This document shows, one piece after another, positions 23,488-31,172 of a stretch of 45,111 nucleotides of DNA. Within the stretch, counting starts at the first letter, position 1, and each line of letters begins with the position of its first letter. Both the position numbers and the translations under genes were made by a program. Source of the stretch: CBFGTV01 sp965652145 (GTDB lineage: Bacteria; Bacillota; Clostridia; Peptostreptococcales; Natronincolaceae); contig CBFGTV010000025.1 of NCBI GenBank assembly GCA_965652145.1, positions 1 through 45,111 of the forward strand, written 5' to 3'. The notes under the pieces were generated by a model, which saw only the letters and a program-made list of their open reading frames with translations, was not told the origin of the DNA and made no database searches.

Positions 23488-24689
23488 TGACAGAAAAATG
23501 GATGGCTTTAGATCAAGCCTGCTTGCTGCCCACCTATGATAGACTCCCCATTGTGGTAGAAGAAGCAAAGGGAATGTATATAACCGATGTAGCGGGCCAG
23601 CGGTATTTAGATTTATTTTCAGGATTAGCCGTTAATGTCTTGGGGCACTGCCATGAAGCGCTGCTTAGGGAAATAGCGTGTCAGGCCAGCCGATTTTCTC
23701 ATATTTCCAATTATTTTTATAACCAGCCTGCCCTGTTGCTGGCTGAAAAATTGATTAATAGCACTTTTAAAGGAAAAATATTTTTTACTAATTCAGGTGC
23801 GGAAAGCACCGAGGCGGCCCTGAAATATATCCATAAATATGGCCAGGATCATAATAGGCGAGGAATCATTGTCTTTAAGGACAGCTTCCATGGAAGAACC
23901 TTGGGGGCCTTGAAGCTAACCCGGATGGCCAGTGTACAGCAGGACTTCCCCACAGTTGAAATGCCGGTTTATGAGCTTTCTGGGCAGGATTTAGGCAAAC
24001 TGGACGAGATCATGTTGGCCCAAAAACCTGCCGCCCTGCTATTTGAGCCCATTTCAGGGTCAGGGGGAATCAATGTCGTTTCAGAGGACTTTATTGAACA
24101 GGCGGCTGTACTCTGTAATAAGCACAATGTACTGCTTTGTCTTGACGAAATACAGACGGGAATGGGCAGAACCGGAAAGCTATTCGCCTATCAGCATACC
24201 TCGGTGATTCCCGATATGCTTCTATTTGCCAAGGGGGTAGGAGGCGGATTGCCCCTGGGGGGAATTTTAGTGAAGGATAAAATGAGTCACTATTTTAAAC
24301 CTGGTGACCATGGAACAACCTTTGCACCTAATCCTATTGCTGCCAGCCTGGGAAGAAGAACCCTGGAGCTGTTGGAGGAGGGCCTGCTGGCATCGGTACA
24401 GGAAAAGGAAGCCTATTTGGTGAAGGGACTTCGACAGCTTCAGCAGGCCTTTCCCGAAATGCTTGGCGAAATACGGGGAAAGGGCCTGATGCTGGGGGTT
24501 GTAATTTTGCAGAATGTCGGGTTAGTTAAGGAACAATTCATGGAAAGAAGGATTCTGGTCAATATGACAAATAGGAACATTTTAAGATTATTACCGTCAA
24601 TAATTATAGAAAAAGATCATATGGATGAGTTTTTGGAGGCATTTACTGAAATTTTAACAGAATGGAAGGATACCAATGATAAGCTATGA
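23487..24689 (+). CDS. Class III aminotransferase, ArgD-like; probable N-acetyl-diaminopimelate aminotransferase
   Basis: Fold-type I PLP enzyme of the acetylornithine/ornithine aminotransferase family. Motifs: FSGLAVNVLGHCH, NSGAESTEAALK, the DSFHGRTLG block, LCLDEIQTGMGRTG and the PLP lysine in LLFAKGVGGGLPLGG; the TTFAPNPIA and IRGKGLMLG blocks complete the family pattern. By sequence alone acetylornithine aminotransferase is the nearest assignment. By context, between lysC and lysA with dapH in the same operon, it should transaminate N-acetyl-2-amino-6-oxopimelate. Bacillus uses a class I enzyme (PatA/DapX) for that step, so this would be a replacement. ATG 23487 is preferred to 23484 because of the distance to GGTGAGGG. 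Confidence 0.85.
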   Translation: MTEKWMALDQACLLPTYDRLPIVVEEAKGMYITDVAGQRYLDLFSGLAVNVLGHCHEALLREIACQASRFSHISNYFYNQPALLLAEKLINSTFKGKIFFTNSGAESTEAALKYIHKYGQDHNRRGIIVFKDSFHGRTLGALKLTRMASVQQDFPTVEMPVYELSGQDLGKLDEIMLAQKPAALLFEPISGSGGINVVSEDFIEQAAVLCNKHNVLLCLDEIQTGMGRTGKLFAYQHTSVIPDMLLFAKGVGGGLPLGGILVKDKMSHYFKPGDHGTTFAPNPIAASLGRRTLELLEEGLLASVQEKEAYLVKGLRQLQQAFPEMLGEIRGKGLMLGVVILQNVGLVKEQFMERRILVNMTNRNILRLLPSIIIEKDHMDEFLEAFTEILTEWKDTNDKL

Positions 24690-25905
24690 AAACAATCAGC
24701 TGGCCATAGAGGGAATCCCTTTATCAGAAATCGTAAAGAATAGACCCACACCCTTTTATCTATATTCCTGGAATCAAGTTGAAGCCAATATTAAAAAGGT
24801 GCAATCGGTATTTGATGGAATGAAATATCATATTTCCTTTGCTGCCAAGGCCAATAATAATCTCTATTTATTGAAAAAATTAAAGGAAGCAGGGGTTGGT
24901 ATTGATATCGTTTCAAAGGGAGAATTTGAAGCCTGCAAAAGAATTGCCTTTGACCCTGGCGAGGTAATTGTAAACGGCAATGGAAAAACGAAGGAGCTAT
25001 TGCGGGAGCTGGTTCTTTATGGCCCCCGAGCCATTAATGTGGACTCCAGGGAGGAACTGGCCCGCCTGGCAGAGGTGGTAACAGAGATGAAGCAGCCTGT
25101 CACCGTAGCCTTGAGGGTTAATCCTGACGTTGATCCAATTACCCATCCCTATATTTCTACGGGCTTAAAGAAAAATAAATTTGGCATGGATTTAGCTGCT
25201 GCAGGTGAAATGATTGCCCAATACCTTCATCATCCCTATATTACCATCAGCGGATTACATCTGCACATTGGATCACAGCTTCTACAGGTCAGCCCCTATG
25301 AGGATGCCTACACCAAGGTTTATGAATTTGTTGAGGGCCTAAAGGATCACAGCTTGAGCTTTATTAATATCGGCGGTGGCTGGGGCATAGACTATATGCG
25401 GGACGGCAGTGAATTTCCCCTGACTGTCTATCAGGAAAGGGTAATTCCGGTATTGAAGAAATTCAATATGGAAATCATTATGGAACTGGGCCGCTTTATT
25501 ATTGGAAATGCCGGGGTACTGATAGGCAGGGTTGAGTATGTAAAGAAGACAGCCTATAAAACCTTTGTGGTGACCGATGCCTCTATGGCAGACTTAATAC
25601 GGCCCAGCCTGTATGAAGGGTATCATCATATCTATCCTCAGTTTGACGACGGAAAAGAAGGCATTTATGATATTGTGGGCCCCCTATGTGAAACCGGTGA
25701 CCGTTTTGCAGAGGATCGGAGGATGAAGGCTCCGGGAAAGGATCAATACCTGGTGGTTTGTGACGTCGGCGCCTATGGTCATTCCATGAGCTCAAACTAC
25801 AACTTTTCTCTTCGTCCTGCTGAATATTTGATGATTGATGGTGAAATTAAAGAGATAAGACCCAGAGAGCGCTTTGAATCGGTTATTGCCTATTATAGAG
25901 ATTAA
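24676..25905 (+). CDS. lysA: Diaminopimelate decarboxylase
   Basis: Converts meso-diaminopimelate to lysine, the last step of the pathway. It belongs to the fold-type III (alanine racemase-like) PLP decarboxylases: PLP lysine in SFAAKANNN, LHLHIGSQL, NIGGGWGIDY, the ELGRFIIGNAG strand and the intersubunit cysteine region GPLCETGDRF; AYGHSMSSNYN is near the C-terminus. Length (409) is normal. The ATG overlaps the aminotransferase gene by 14 bases, with GGAAGGA upstream inside that gene. It ends the operon before a strong terminator. Confidence 0.96.
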   Translation: MISYENNQLAIEGIPLSEIVKNRPTPFYLYSWNQVEANIKKVQSVFDGMKYHISFAAKANNNLYLLKKLKEAGVGIDIVSKGEFEACKRIAFDPGEVIVNGNGKTKELLRELVLYGPRAINVDSREELARLAEVVTEMKQPVTVALRVNPDVDPITHPYISTGLKKNKFGMDLAAAGEMIAQYLHHPYITISGLHLHIGSQLLQVSPYEDAYTKVYEFVEGLKDHSLSFINIGGGWGIDYMRDGSEFPLTVYQERVIPVLKKFNMEIIMELGRFIIGNAGVLIGRVEYVKKTAYKTFVVTDASMADLIRPSLYEGYHHIYPQFDDGKEGIYDIVGPLCETGDRFAEDRRMKAPGKDQYLVVCDVGAYGHSMSSNYNFSLRPAEYLMIDGEIKEIRPRERFESVIAYYRD

Positions 25906-25918
25906 TTAATAAAATTGT

Positions 25919-25954
25919 AAAAGTGCTGCGGCCTGTTGGCTGCAGCACTTTTTC
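25919..25954. terminator. Bidirectional terminator between lysA and nqrF
   Basis: AAAGTGCTGC pairs with GCAGCACTTT, with GGCC inner pairing. T runs flank it on the plus strand (TTTTT) and A runs on the left side serve the minus strand. Confidence 0.88.
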
Positions 25955-27063
25955 TAGTTGAACTTGTCATAATAAATTTTTGATTCATCGAACCCTTTTT
26001 TCATTAGGCTATCAATGGTGGATTGAATCATTGGCCCATTACCGCAAAGATAGGCCTCTCGTTCGGCCTTTGAAGCAGCTAGGTACCGATCAATGGCATC
26101 ATTTACCCGACCGACGCTTCCTTCCCATTGATCTGCTTCGGTGGGCCTTGAAAGGGTAGGAATAAAGGTGAAATCCTCTAGTTCTTCCTCAAATTGCTTC
26201 ATTTGCTCCAGCATAAATAGATCAGACCTGGTTCTGGCACCAAAGAAAAAGGTGGTTTTTCTTGGGCTGTTTCTTTCCAGCAGCTCATAAAGTATGCTTA
26301 ATATTGGCGCCATACCAGTTCCCACAGCAACCAAAACAATTTCAGCATCTGTATTCTGTAGATAAAAGTCTCCATAGGGGCCATTAAAGCTTACTGAGTC
26401 CCCCTTTGAAAGATGCTGATGAACGTAGGTGGTCAATATGCCGCCCTCAACATAGCCGATTAGTAGGTCAATTGACCTTTTCTGCTTGGTTGGTGAGGCG
26501 ATGGAGTAGGCCCGATAAACCTCCTCCTGGTTTCCAGGATAGGGGGGAGCAGAAAGCTGAATGTACTGGCCCGGTTTAAAGTCTATCTCTGGTTGGTTTT
26601 CACCGGTAATGTTTATCCTTAACAGCTTTATTTTTTCTGTCTGATCCACTATCGTATCCACTACACCTGTGTACATTTTTACATTAAAAAGCTCCTCTGG
26701 AATTTCAATTTCCATATCCTCCTTGACCTTAATTTGACAGGAAAGCCGGATATTGTTCCGCTGGTCCTCTTCGGTCAAATAGGAAAGCTCGGTTGCCAAT
26801 ACAGGCCCTGCCCCTTGATTTATTTTACATTTGCAGTAGCCGCAGCTTCCCTTGCCGCCGCAGGCCGAGGGAATGAAAATTTCATTGCCCACCAGGGATG
26901 AAAGGAGGGTTTTTCCCCCTTCCACCATTAGTTCCTTATCACCATTAATACGAATCTTTTTTTCTCCATAATCGGCAATCAATGCATCGGCCAGGGTTAG
27001 AATAATTGCCAGTATTGTTGCAATTCCAGTAATAATACCAGTGGTGATGAGTATTGTGTTCAT
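25954..27063 (-). CDS. nqrF: Na+-translocating NADH:quinone oxidoreductase subunit F
   Basis: Electron-entry subunit that oxidises NADH and passes electrons into the membrane complex. One N-terminal transmembrane helix (about 4-28) is followed by a 2Fe-2S ferredoxin domain with cysteines C68, C74, C77 and C109 (SACGGKGSCGYCKCK ... LSCQI). FAD- and NADH-binding domains follow: RAYSIASP, the FNGPYGDFYL loop, VGTGMAPILSILYEL and a C-terminal AYLCGNGPMI. RnfB or RnfC have none of this architecture, so the operon is of Nqr type. At 369 residues it is a little shorter than Vibrio NqrF (about 407). It is the last gene of the operon; the ribosome site is AAGGGGGGG. Confidence 0.95.
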   Translation of the reverse strand: MNTILITTGIITGIATILAIILTLADALIADYGEKKIRINGDKELMVEGGKTLLSSLVGNEIFIPSACGGKGSCGYCKCKINQGAGPVLATELSYLTEEDQRNNIRLSCQIKVKEDMEIEIPEELFNVKMYTGVVDTIVDQTEKIKLLRINITGENQPEIDFKPGQYIQLSAPPYPGNQEEVYRAYSIASPTKQKRSIDLLIGYVEGGILTTYVHQHLSKGDSVSFNGPYGDFYLQNTDAEIVLVAVGTGMAPILSILYELLERNSPRKTTFFFGARTRSDLFMLEQMKQFEEELEDFTFIPTLSRPTEADQWEGSVGRVNDAIDRYLAASKAEREAYLCGNGPMIQSTIDSLMKKGFDESKIYYDKFN

Positions 27064-27080
27064 TTGTCAGCCCCCCCTTG

Positions 27081-27671
27081 CTACTGTATTCTCACAATTC
27101 CTGAAAATCCAATAAAGGCCAGGGCCATCAGGCCAGTAATAATCAAGGTGATACCAGGTCCCTCAAGGCCTTTGGGAATGGGTGCTTTCTTTAGCTTGGT
27201 TCTAATGCCTGCCATTGCCAGAATTGCCAGGGCCCAGCCTAAGCCGGAGCCTACACCAAAGCCGATGGATTGGGTAAAGGAATAATTACGGATTACCATA
27301 AAAAGAGACACACCTAAAATGGCGCAATTGACAGTGATTAAAGGTAAAAATATACCTAATGAGTAGTATAGATTGGGCAGGTATCGCTCTATGACCATTT
27401 CAACCAGCTGTACAAAGGCAGCGATGGTGATAATGAAGACGATAAACCTGAGATATTCCAGGCCAAAGGGAACCAAAACATAATGATAGATTATATAATT
27501 AATGATGGTGGTGCCTGTTAAAACAAAGGTAACAGCCTGGCCCAATCCCAGGGCGGTTTTAATTTCCTTAGATACAGCAATAAAGGAGCACATACCAAGG
27601 AAATTAGCAAGCACCATATTGCTGGTAAAGATAGAGGCAAATAAGATGACAAAGGGATGGATATCAGACAT
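27081..27671 (-). CDS. nqrE: Na+-translocating NADH:quinone oxidoreductase subunit E
   Basis: Six-helix membrane subunit of the NqrD/NqrE (RnfE/RnfA) pair that together hold an intramembrane iron centre and take part in ion transport. The cysteines that bind this centre are conserved: FLGMCSFIAVSK near residue 27 and TVNCAILG near 120. The segments LGIFLPLITVNCAI and FGVGSGLGWALAILAMAGIR are close to NqrE and differ from RnfA in detail. Its ATG overlaps the nqrD stop by one base, and nqrF starts 17 nt later, so the genes form a single transcript. Confidence 0.95.
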   Translation of the reverse strand: MSDIHPFVILFASIFTSNMVLANFLGMCSFIAVSKEIKTALGLGQAVTFVLTGTTIINYIIYHYVLVPFGLEYLRFIVFIITIAAFVQLVEMVIERYLPNLYYSLGIFLPLITVNCAILGVSLFMVIRNYSFTQSIGFGVGSGLGWALAILAMAGIRTKLKKAPIPKGLEGPGITLIITGLMALAFIGFSGIVRIQ

Positions 27672-28312
27672 TATTTAACACCTCCTGCAGTCGAAGCTGT
27701 GGCTTCTTGATCTCTGGATGCTGAAAGGCTGTTGGCGGCCCATATGACCAGGGCCAGCATGAAAAAGGCGCCGGGGGGCATAATCATAAAAATCCAGTTG
27801 GTCCACCAATCCCCCATGACGGCTATTCCAAACAGGGTGCCAAAGCCCAATAATTCTCTGAAAAAGGCGATGATCAGCAGAACAAAGGTATAGCCTAGCC
27901 CAGCGGCGATTCCGTCTAAGAAGGAGGCTATGGGAGGATTTTTCTGTGCAAAGGCCTCGCAGCGGCCCATTACAATGCAATTGGTAATAATTAACCCCAC
28001 GTAGGGGCCAAGGGCCTCGCTCATGGCAGGGTAATAGGCCTTCAGCGTAATGTCAACAATAATCACATAGGCAGATATAATTAGAGTTTGAACCATCATA
28101 CGAATATGCCTGGGGGTATGTTTTCTAAGCAGCGAAACAGTCAAGCTGGAAAAGGCAGTTGTAAAAATTAGTCCAATCCCCATTACCAGGGTATTCATCA
28201 TCAAATTCGTAACTGCCAGGGCAGAGCATATTCCTAGGATCTGCCGATAAATCGGGTTGTCTTTAAAGATGCCCATGGCAAATATGTTTTTTAGCTCCTT
28301 TCCCTTAATCAT
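27671..28312 (-). CDS. nqrD: Na+-translocating NADH:quinone oxidoreductase subunit D
   Basis: Membrane partner of NqrE with inverted topology. The iron-centre cysteines are in LGICSALAVT (about residue 28) and in LIITNCIVMGRCEAFA (about 111). Six hydrophobic helices can be traced. DGIAAGLGYTFVLLIIAFFRELLG is a typical NqrD/RnfE helix pair, although this part is shared by both families. Length (213) is normal. It overlaps nqrC by eight bases at the start and nqrE by one base at the end. Confidence 0.93.
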   Translation of the reverse strand: MIKGKELKNIFAMGIFKDNPIYRQILGICSALAVTNLMMNTLVMGIGLIFTTAFSSLTVSLLRKHTPRHIRMMVQTLIISAYVIIVDITLKAYYPAMSEALGPYVGLIITNCIVMGRCEAFAQKNPPIASFLDGIAAGLGYTFVLLIIAFFRELLGFGTLFGIAVMGDWWTNWIFMIMPPGAFFMLALVIWAANSLSASRDQEATASTAGGVK

Positions 28313-28922
28313 ATAAAGACCCTCCCTTCATTTGATTAATAATTTCCTGCAGGTTGCTGTTTAAAATCCGTCTGACGGCGTTGGAGGTTCCAGTGGCACC
28401 GGTAATGGCATCCACTTGTCCCCCCGGGGTGGGACGATATATGATAAAGTCAGTGTCCTTCTGATCAGGATTAATGTCGATTTGTCTAAATTGCTCCTTA
28501 AAAGCCGGCTCATCAATTCGGCCACCCAGCCCAGGGGTTTCACTATGGGAAAGAAAATCTAGCCCTAAAATTTGATGTAGGTCAGGGCTTAATGCAACAT
28601 AGCCCTGTAAACTTCCCCAAACAGCGTCCCCTTCAATGGGGAAAATATAGCCAACCAAAGAATCGTTTTCATATCCTTCATAGTAATTAAGGCCATTCCT
28701 TTCCACGGCCTTAATTTGGGTGGGAAATAGGTTGCTTACCTCGATGGCATTTTTATCTTCAATGGGGAAATCTAACACATACAGCAAGGATTTTTGCTGC
28801 TTAAGGGCTTCATTGAGGTCAATTTGATTTTTTGTCAGCTCATTAATGGTGGCCAGGGTACCCGTAAAGATTACTGTAATTGCAATCATGAAAAGAATTG
28901 AACGGTAATTGATTTTTTTCAT
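28305..28922 (-). CDS. nqrC: Na+-translocating NADH:quinone oxidoreductase subunit C
   Basis: Membrane-anchored flavin subunit. One N-terminal helix (about 8-25) is followed by an extracytoplasmic FMN-binding domain. The covalent FMN-attachment motif DAITGATGTS (171-180) and the HSETPGLGGRI block are intact; the GSLQGYVALSPDL stretch is closer to NqrC than RnfG. Length (205) is shorter than Vibrio NqrC (about 257). FMN would be attached by an ApbE-type flavin transferase, which is not in the window. The ATG overlaps the nqrB stop by four bases. Confidence 0.92.
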   Translation of the reverse strand: MKKINYRSILFMIAITVIFTGTLATINELTKNQIDLNEALKQQKSLLYVLDFPIEDKNAIEVSNLFPTQIKAVERNGLNYYEGYENDSLVGYIFPIEGDAVWGSLQGYVALSPDLHQILGLDFLSHSETPGLGGRIDEPAFKEQFRQIDINPDQKDTDFIIYRPTPGGQVDAITGATGTSNAVRRILNSNLQEIINQMKGGSLYD

Positions 28923-29884
28923 GCTGTCACCTGCTTTCTTTTACGAGCTGCCTTTAGGTATTTGAATCCTTCATCTAATATGGGAACAAAGGTATTCATA
29001 ATCAGGACGGCAAACATGGCTCCCCCTACAAAAATTCCATAAATTCGTATCAATACTGTGATAAGACCAATCAATAAACCATAAATCCATTTTCCCGGGG
29101 TTGTTTTAGGGGCAGTAATGGGCTCGGTAACAAAGAAAACCGCCACCAATAAAAACCCTCCTGAAAGTAGGCCATAGAGGGGGCCTGGAACAGTATCGGG
29201 ATGAAGTATGTGTAAAAAGCCAGATGCAGCGGTAAAGCCTATAATGGGGGCAGCCAGGAGTTTCCAATCAATTGTCTTTGTAATTAATAAAATGGTAGCT
29301 GCCAGTAAAATTAACAGGCCACTTGTCTCTCCCATGGAACCAGGAATATTGCCAAGAAATAGTTGCCCCAGGGGTAAGTCTGCACCGGTCTGTCTTAAAA
29401 GGGTAAGGGGCGTGGCACCGCTGGCTGTATCAAGGGCCGGTGTCAAATAGGCAGTAAAGCCCCCGGGAAAGCCCTGGGCGGGAAGATTCCATTGTACAGT
29501 CAGATACTCCGGAAAGCAAACGTATAAAAAGGTTCTGCCCACCAGAGCAGGGTTAAAAACATTAAAGCCATAGCCACCAAAGACTTCCTTGGCAAAGGCC
29601 ACACCGAAGATAATTCCCACGGCCCCCACCCAGAAGGGAGTTGATGCCGGCAGAGTCAGGGTAAACAGAACACTGGTTACAATAACTGCTTCGGTAACAG
29701 GCTTTCCAGATTTCCGTTTAAACAGATATTCTGTCATGACGCCGAAAAATGTGACTATGGTCATAAGTACCAGCGGCCTCCAGCCAAAAAAGTAAATACT
29801 ACCTATGATTACTGGCAAAAGGCTAAGTAAGACTTTTCTCATGAGAGGCTGCTTCATAAAGCGTATGTTTTCTTTTAAAGCCAT
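28919..29884 (-). CDS. nqrB: Na+-translocating NADH:quinone oxidoreductase subunit B, short form
   Basis: Large membrane subunit of the NqrB/RnfD family, with about nine or ten hydrophobic helices. The covalent FMN site is SGATPLT, with the threonine at 158. FNVFNPALVGRTFL and FFVTEPITAPKTTPGKWIYG are family blocks. At 321 residues it has the RnfD size; Vibrio NqrB is about 415 and has an extra N-terminal cytoplasmic segment that is missing here. It is the first gene of the operon: the upstream region up to the divergent 30088 gene holds no nqrA. The ribosome site is CAGGAGGT. The Nqr label rests mainly on the neighbours nqrC, nqrE and nqrF; a Rnf origin of this subunit is possible. Confidence 0.85.
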   Translation of the reverse strand: MALKENIRFMKQPLMRKVLLSLLPVIIGSIYFFGWRPLVLMTIVTFFGVMTEYLFKRKSGKPVTEAVIVTSVLFTLTLPASTPFWVGAVGIIFGVAFAKEVFGGYGFNVFNPALVGRTFLYVCFPEYLTVQWNLPAQGFPGGFTAYLTPALDTASGATPLTLLRQTGADLPLGQLFLGNIPGSMGETSGLLILLAATILLITKTIDWKLLAAPIIGFTAASGFLHILHPDTVPGPLYGLLSGGFLLVAVFFVTEPITAPKTTPGKWIYGLLIGLITVLIRIYGIFVGGAMFAVLIMNTFVPILDEGFKYLKAARKRKQVTA

Positions 29885-29952
29885 TATTCTGACCTCCTGT
29901 CTGTTAAATGATAATAATTATCTACCCAATGATTTAAAATGCAAAACAACTA

Positions 29953-29980
29953 ACGATAAAACTTTTCCAGAGTTTGTCAA
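29953..29980 (-). promoter_or_regulatory. Possible promoter of the nqr operon
   Basis: Minus strand: TTGACA (29980-29975), 16 bases, TATCGT (29958-29953). A second TTGACA lies ten bases further upstream (29990-29985). The -10 is weak. Confidence 0.4.
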
Positions 29981-30010
29981 CCTCTGTCAAAATATTTTAC
30001 ATTAAGGGAC

Positions 30011-30039
30011 TTGCATAGCTTAAAGCTATTGGGTAAAAT
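30011..30039 (+). promoter_or_regulatory. Probable promoter of the RdgB-like gene
   Basis: TTGCAT at 30011-30016, 17 bases, TAAAAT at 30034-30039. Confidence 0.5.
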
Positions 30040-30087
30040 AAATTCATTATAGAATATGCAGAAAAAAACAATAAGGAGTATTACTAA

Positions 30088-30711
30088 ATGAAATTAATCT
30101 ACGGCACCTCAAATCTTGCAAAGATTAAGGCTATGGGAGAAATGCTTAAGGAAACCGATATTGAAATGATAGGCTTAAATGAACTAAAGATGAGCTTACC
30201 CAAAATTGAAGAGGATGGGAAAAATCCCCTAGAAAATGCAAGAAAAAAGGCATTGGCCTACTATCAAGCAACTGGTTTGCCGGTTTTTTCCTGTGACAGC
30301 GGTTTATATTTTGAAGGCCTGGAGCCGGAGCTGCAGCCGGGGGTATTTGTTCGGCGAATCAATGGCAAGGAGCTAACCGATGAGGAAATGATCAGTTATT
30401 ATTCAAACATGGCAAGAAAAAGGGGAGGAAGCCTCAAGGCCCAATATAAAAATGCCATTTGCCTGGTAATTAATTCTGAGCATATTTTTGAAGACCAGGG
30501 AGAGGATCTTTCTTCAGGCTATTTTCTATTGGTGGATACACCCCACAAAAAAAGAGAAAAGGGATTCCCCTTAGATTCCCTTTCGGTGGATCCATCCAGC
30601 GGATGCTACTACTATGACTTAGAACCTGAATCGGAATGGGATTTTGTAAGGGAGGAAGGTTTTAGGCGTTTTTTTGAAGCCGCCCTTAAAAAATATGCAA
30701 AATCAGTTTAA
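30088..30711 (+). CDS. Divergent RdgB/HAM1-type non-canonical purine NTP pyrophosphatase
   Basis: Predicted nucleotide pyrophosphatase that would remove ITP or XTP from the pool. The N-terminal TSNLAKIKAM resembles the family's TxNxxKxxE motif. ENARKKA (substrate-site lysine) and SCDSGL (metal-site aspartate) are in the expected order and spacing. Beyond residue 80 the similarity fades: the usual SRRYAG and FGYDPIF blocks are replaced (VFVRRINGKEL, GFPLDSLSVDP), and the C-terminal SHR block is not obvious. This may be a distinct subfamily with another substrate. The ATG follows AAGGAG. Single gene, divergent from nqr. Confidence 0.7.
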   Translation: MKLIYGTSNLAKIKAMGEMLKETDIEMIGLNELKMSLPKIEEDGKNPLENARKKALAYYQATGLPVFSCDSGLYFEGLEPELQPGVFVRRINGKELTDEEMISYYSNMARKRGGSLKAQYKNAICLVINSEHIFEDQGEDLSSGYFLLVDTPHKKREKGFPLDSLSVDPSSGCYYYDLEPESEWDFVREEGFRRFFEAALKKYAKSV

Positions 30712-30739
30712 AAAAACCTGTTTAATACTAAATTAATAC

Positions 30740-30768
30740 TTGAAATCCTTTTCCAAAGATGGTAATAT
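30740..30768 (+). promoter_or_regulatory. Probable promoter of tRNA-Val
   Basis: TTGAAA at 30740-30745, 17 bases, TAATAT at 30763-30768. Confidence 0.5.
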
Positions 30769-30795
30769 AGATTGTAGCTTAAAACACTAATATTT

Positions 30796-30871
30796 GGGCA
30801 ATTAACTCAGCTGGTAGAGTGTCTCCTTGACGTGGAGGAAGTCAGGGGTTCGAGTCCCTTATTGCCCACCA
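30796..30871 (+). tRNA. tRNA-Val(GAC)
   Basis: A 76-nt cloverleaf: acceptor GGGCAAT pairs with ATTGCCC, followed by encoded ACCA. The anticodon loop is TTGACGT between TCTCC and GGAGG, giving anticodon GAC for valine. The T loop is TTCGAGT closed by AGGGG/CCCTT. It is a single tRNA gene with its own promoter and terminator. Confidence 0.95.
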
Positions 30872-30882
30872 ATAATAATCGT

Positions 30883-30930
30883 AAATGCAAGGTATTCAGC
30901 AATGGAACAAGCTGGAAACTTGCATTTTTT
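30883..30930 (+). terminator. Terminator after tRNA-Val
   Basis: AAATGCAAG pairs with CTTGCATTT, with a CAGC/GCTG inner helix, followed by TTTTTTCTGTTTTTC. Confidence 0.8.
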
Positions 30931-31089
30931 CTGTTTTTCTACCATTTTTTCTAGCATCATTTTTAATAAGTGAATTTGAATACTCGGCTATGGCCTAATT
31001 TCTTGTCCCTCTAATAATATGTCAAGCAGAAAAATGCCGTGTTCCATACCCAATAGACAGGATATAGAAATTTATATTGCATACAGGTC

Positions 31090-31118
31090 TTGACAATTCT
31101 TGGTTTTCATTCTATAAT
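31090..31118 (+). promoter_or_regulatory. Promoter of the TetR-type regulator gene
   Basis: Perfect TTGACA at 31090-31095, 17 bases, perfect TATAAT at 31113-31118. It is immediately followed by the palindromic operator, so repressor bound there would block initiation. Confidence 0.8.
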
Positions 31119-31119
31119 G

Positions 31120-31145
31120 TGAATGAATAAAAAAAAATTCATTCA
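31120..31145. promoter_or_regulatory. Operator 1 of the TetR-type regulator
   Basis: TGAATGAAT (31120-31128) and ATTCATTCA (31137-31145) are perfect inverted arms around eight bases. The site covers the predicted transcription start of the regulator gene. A matching site at 31787-31810 has the same spacing. Confidence 0.75.
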
Positions 31146-31172
31146 TATTTTGTGAATTTTGGAGGTACCCAT

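Noticed and set aside
25954..29884. Rnf complex (rnfABCDEG)
   Set aside because: The last gene has the NqrF architecture, and the C and E subunits match Nqr in detail; rnfB and rnfC are absent. Only the B subunit is of Rnf size.
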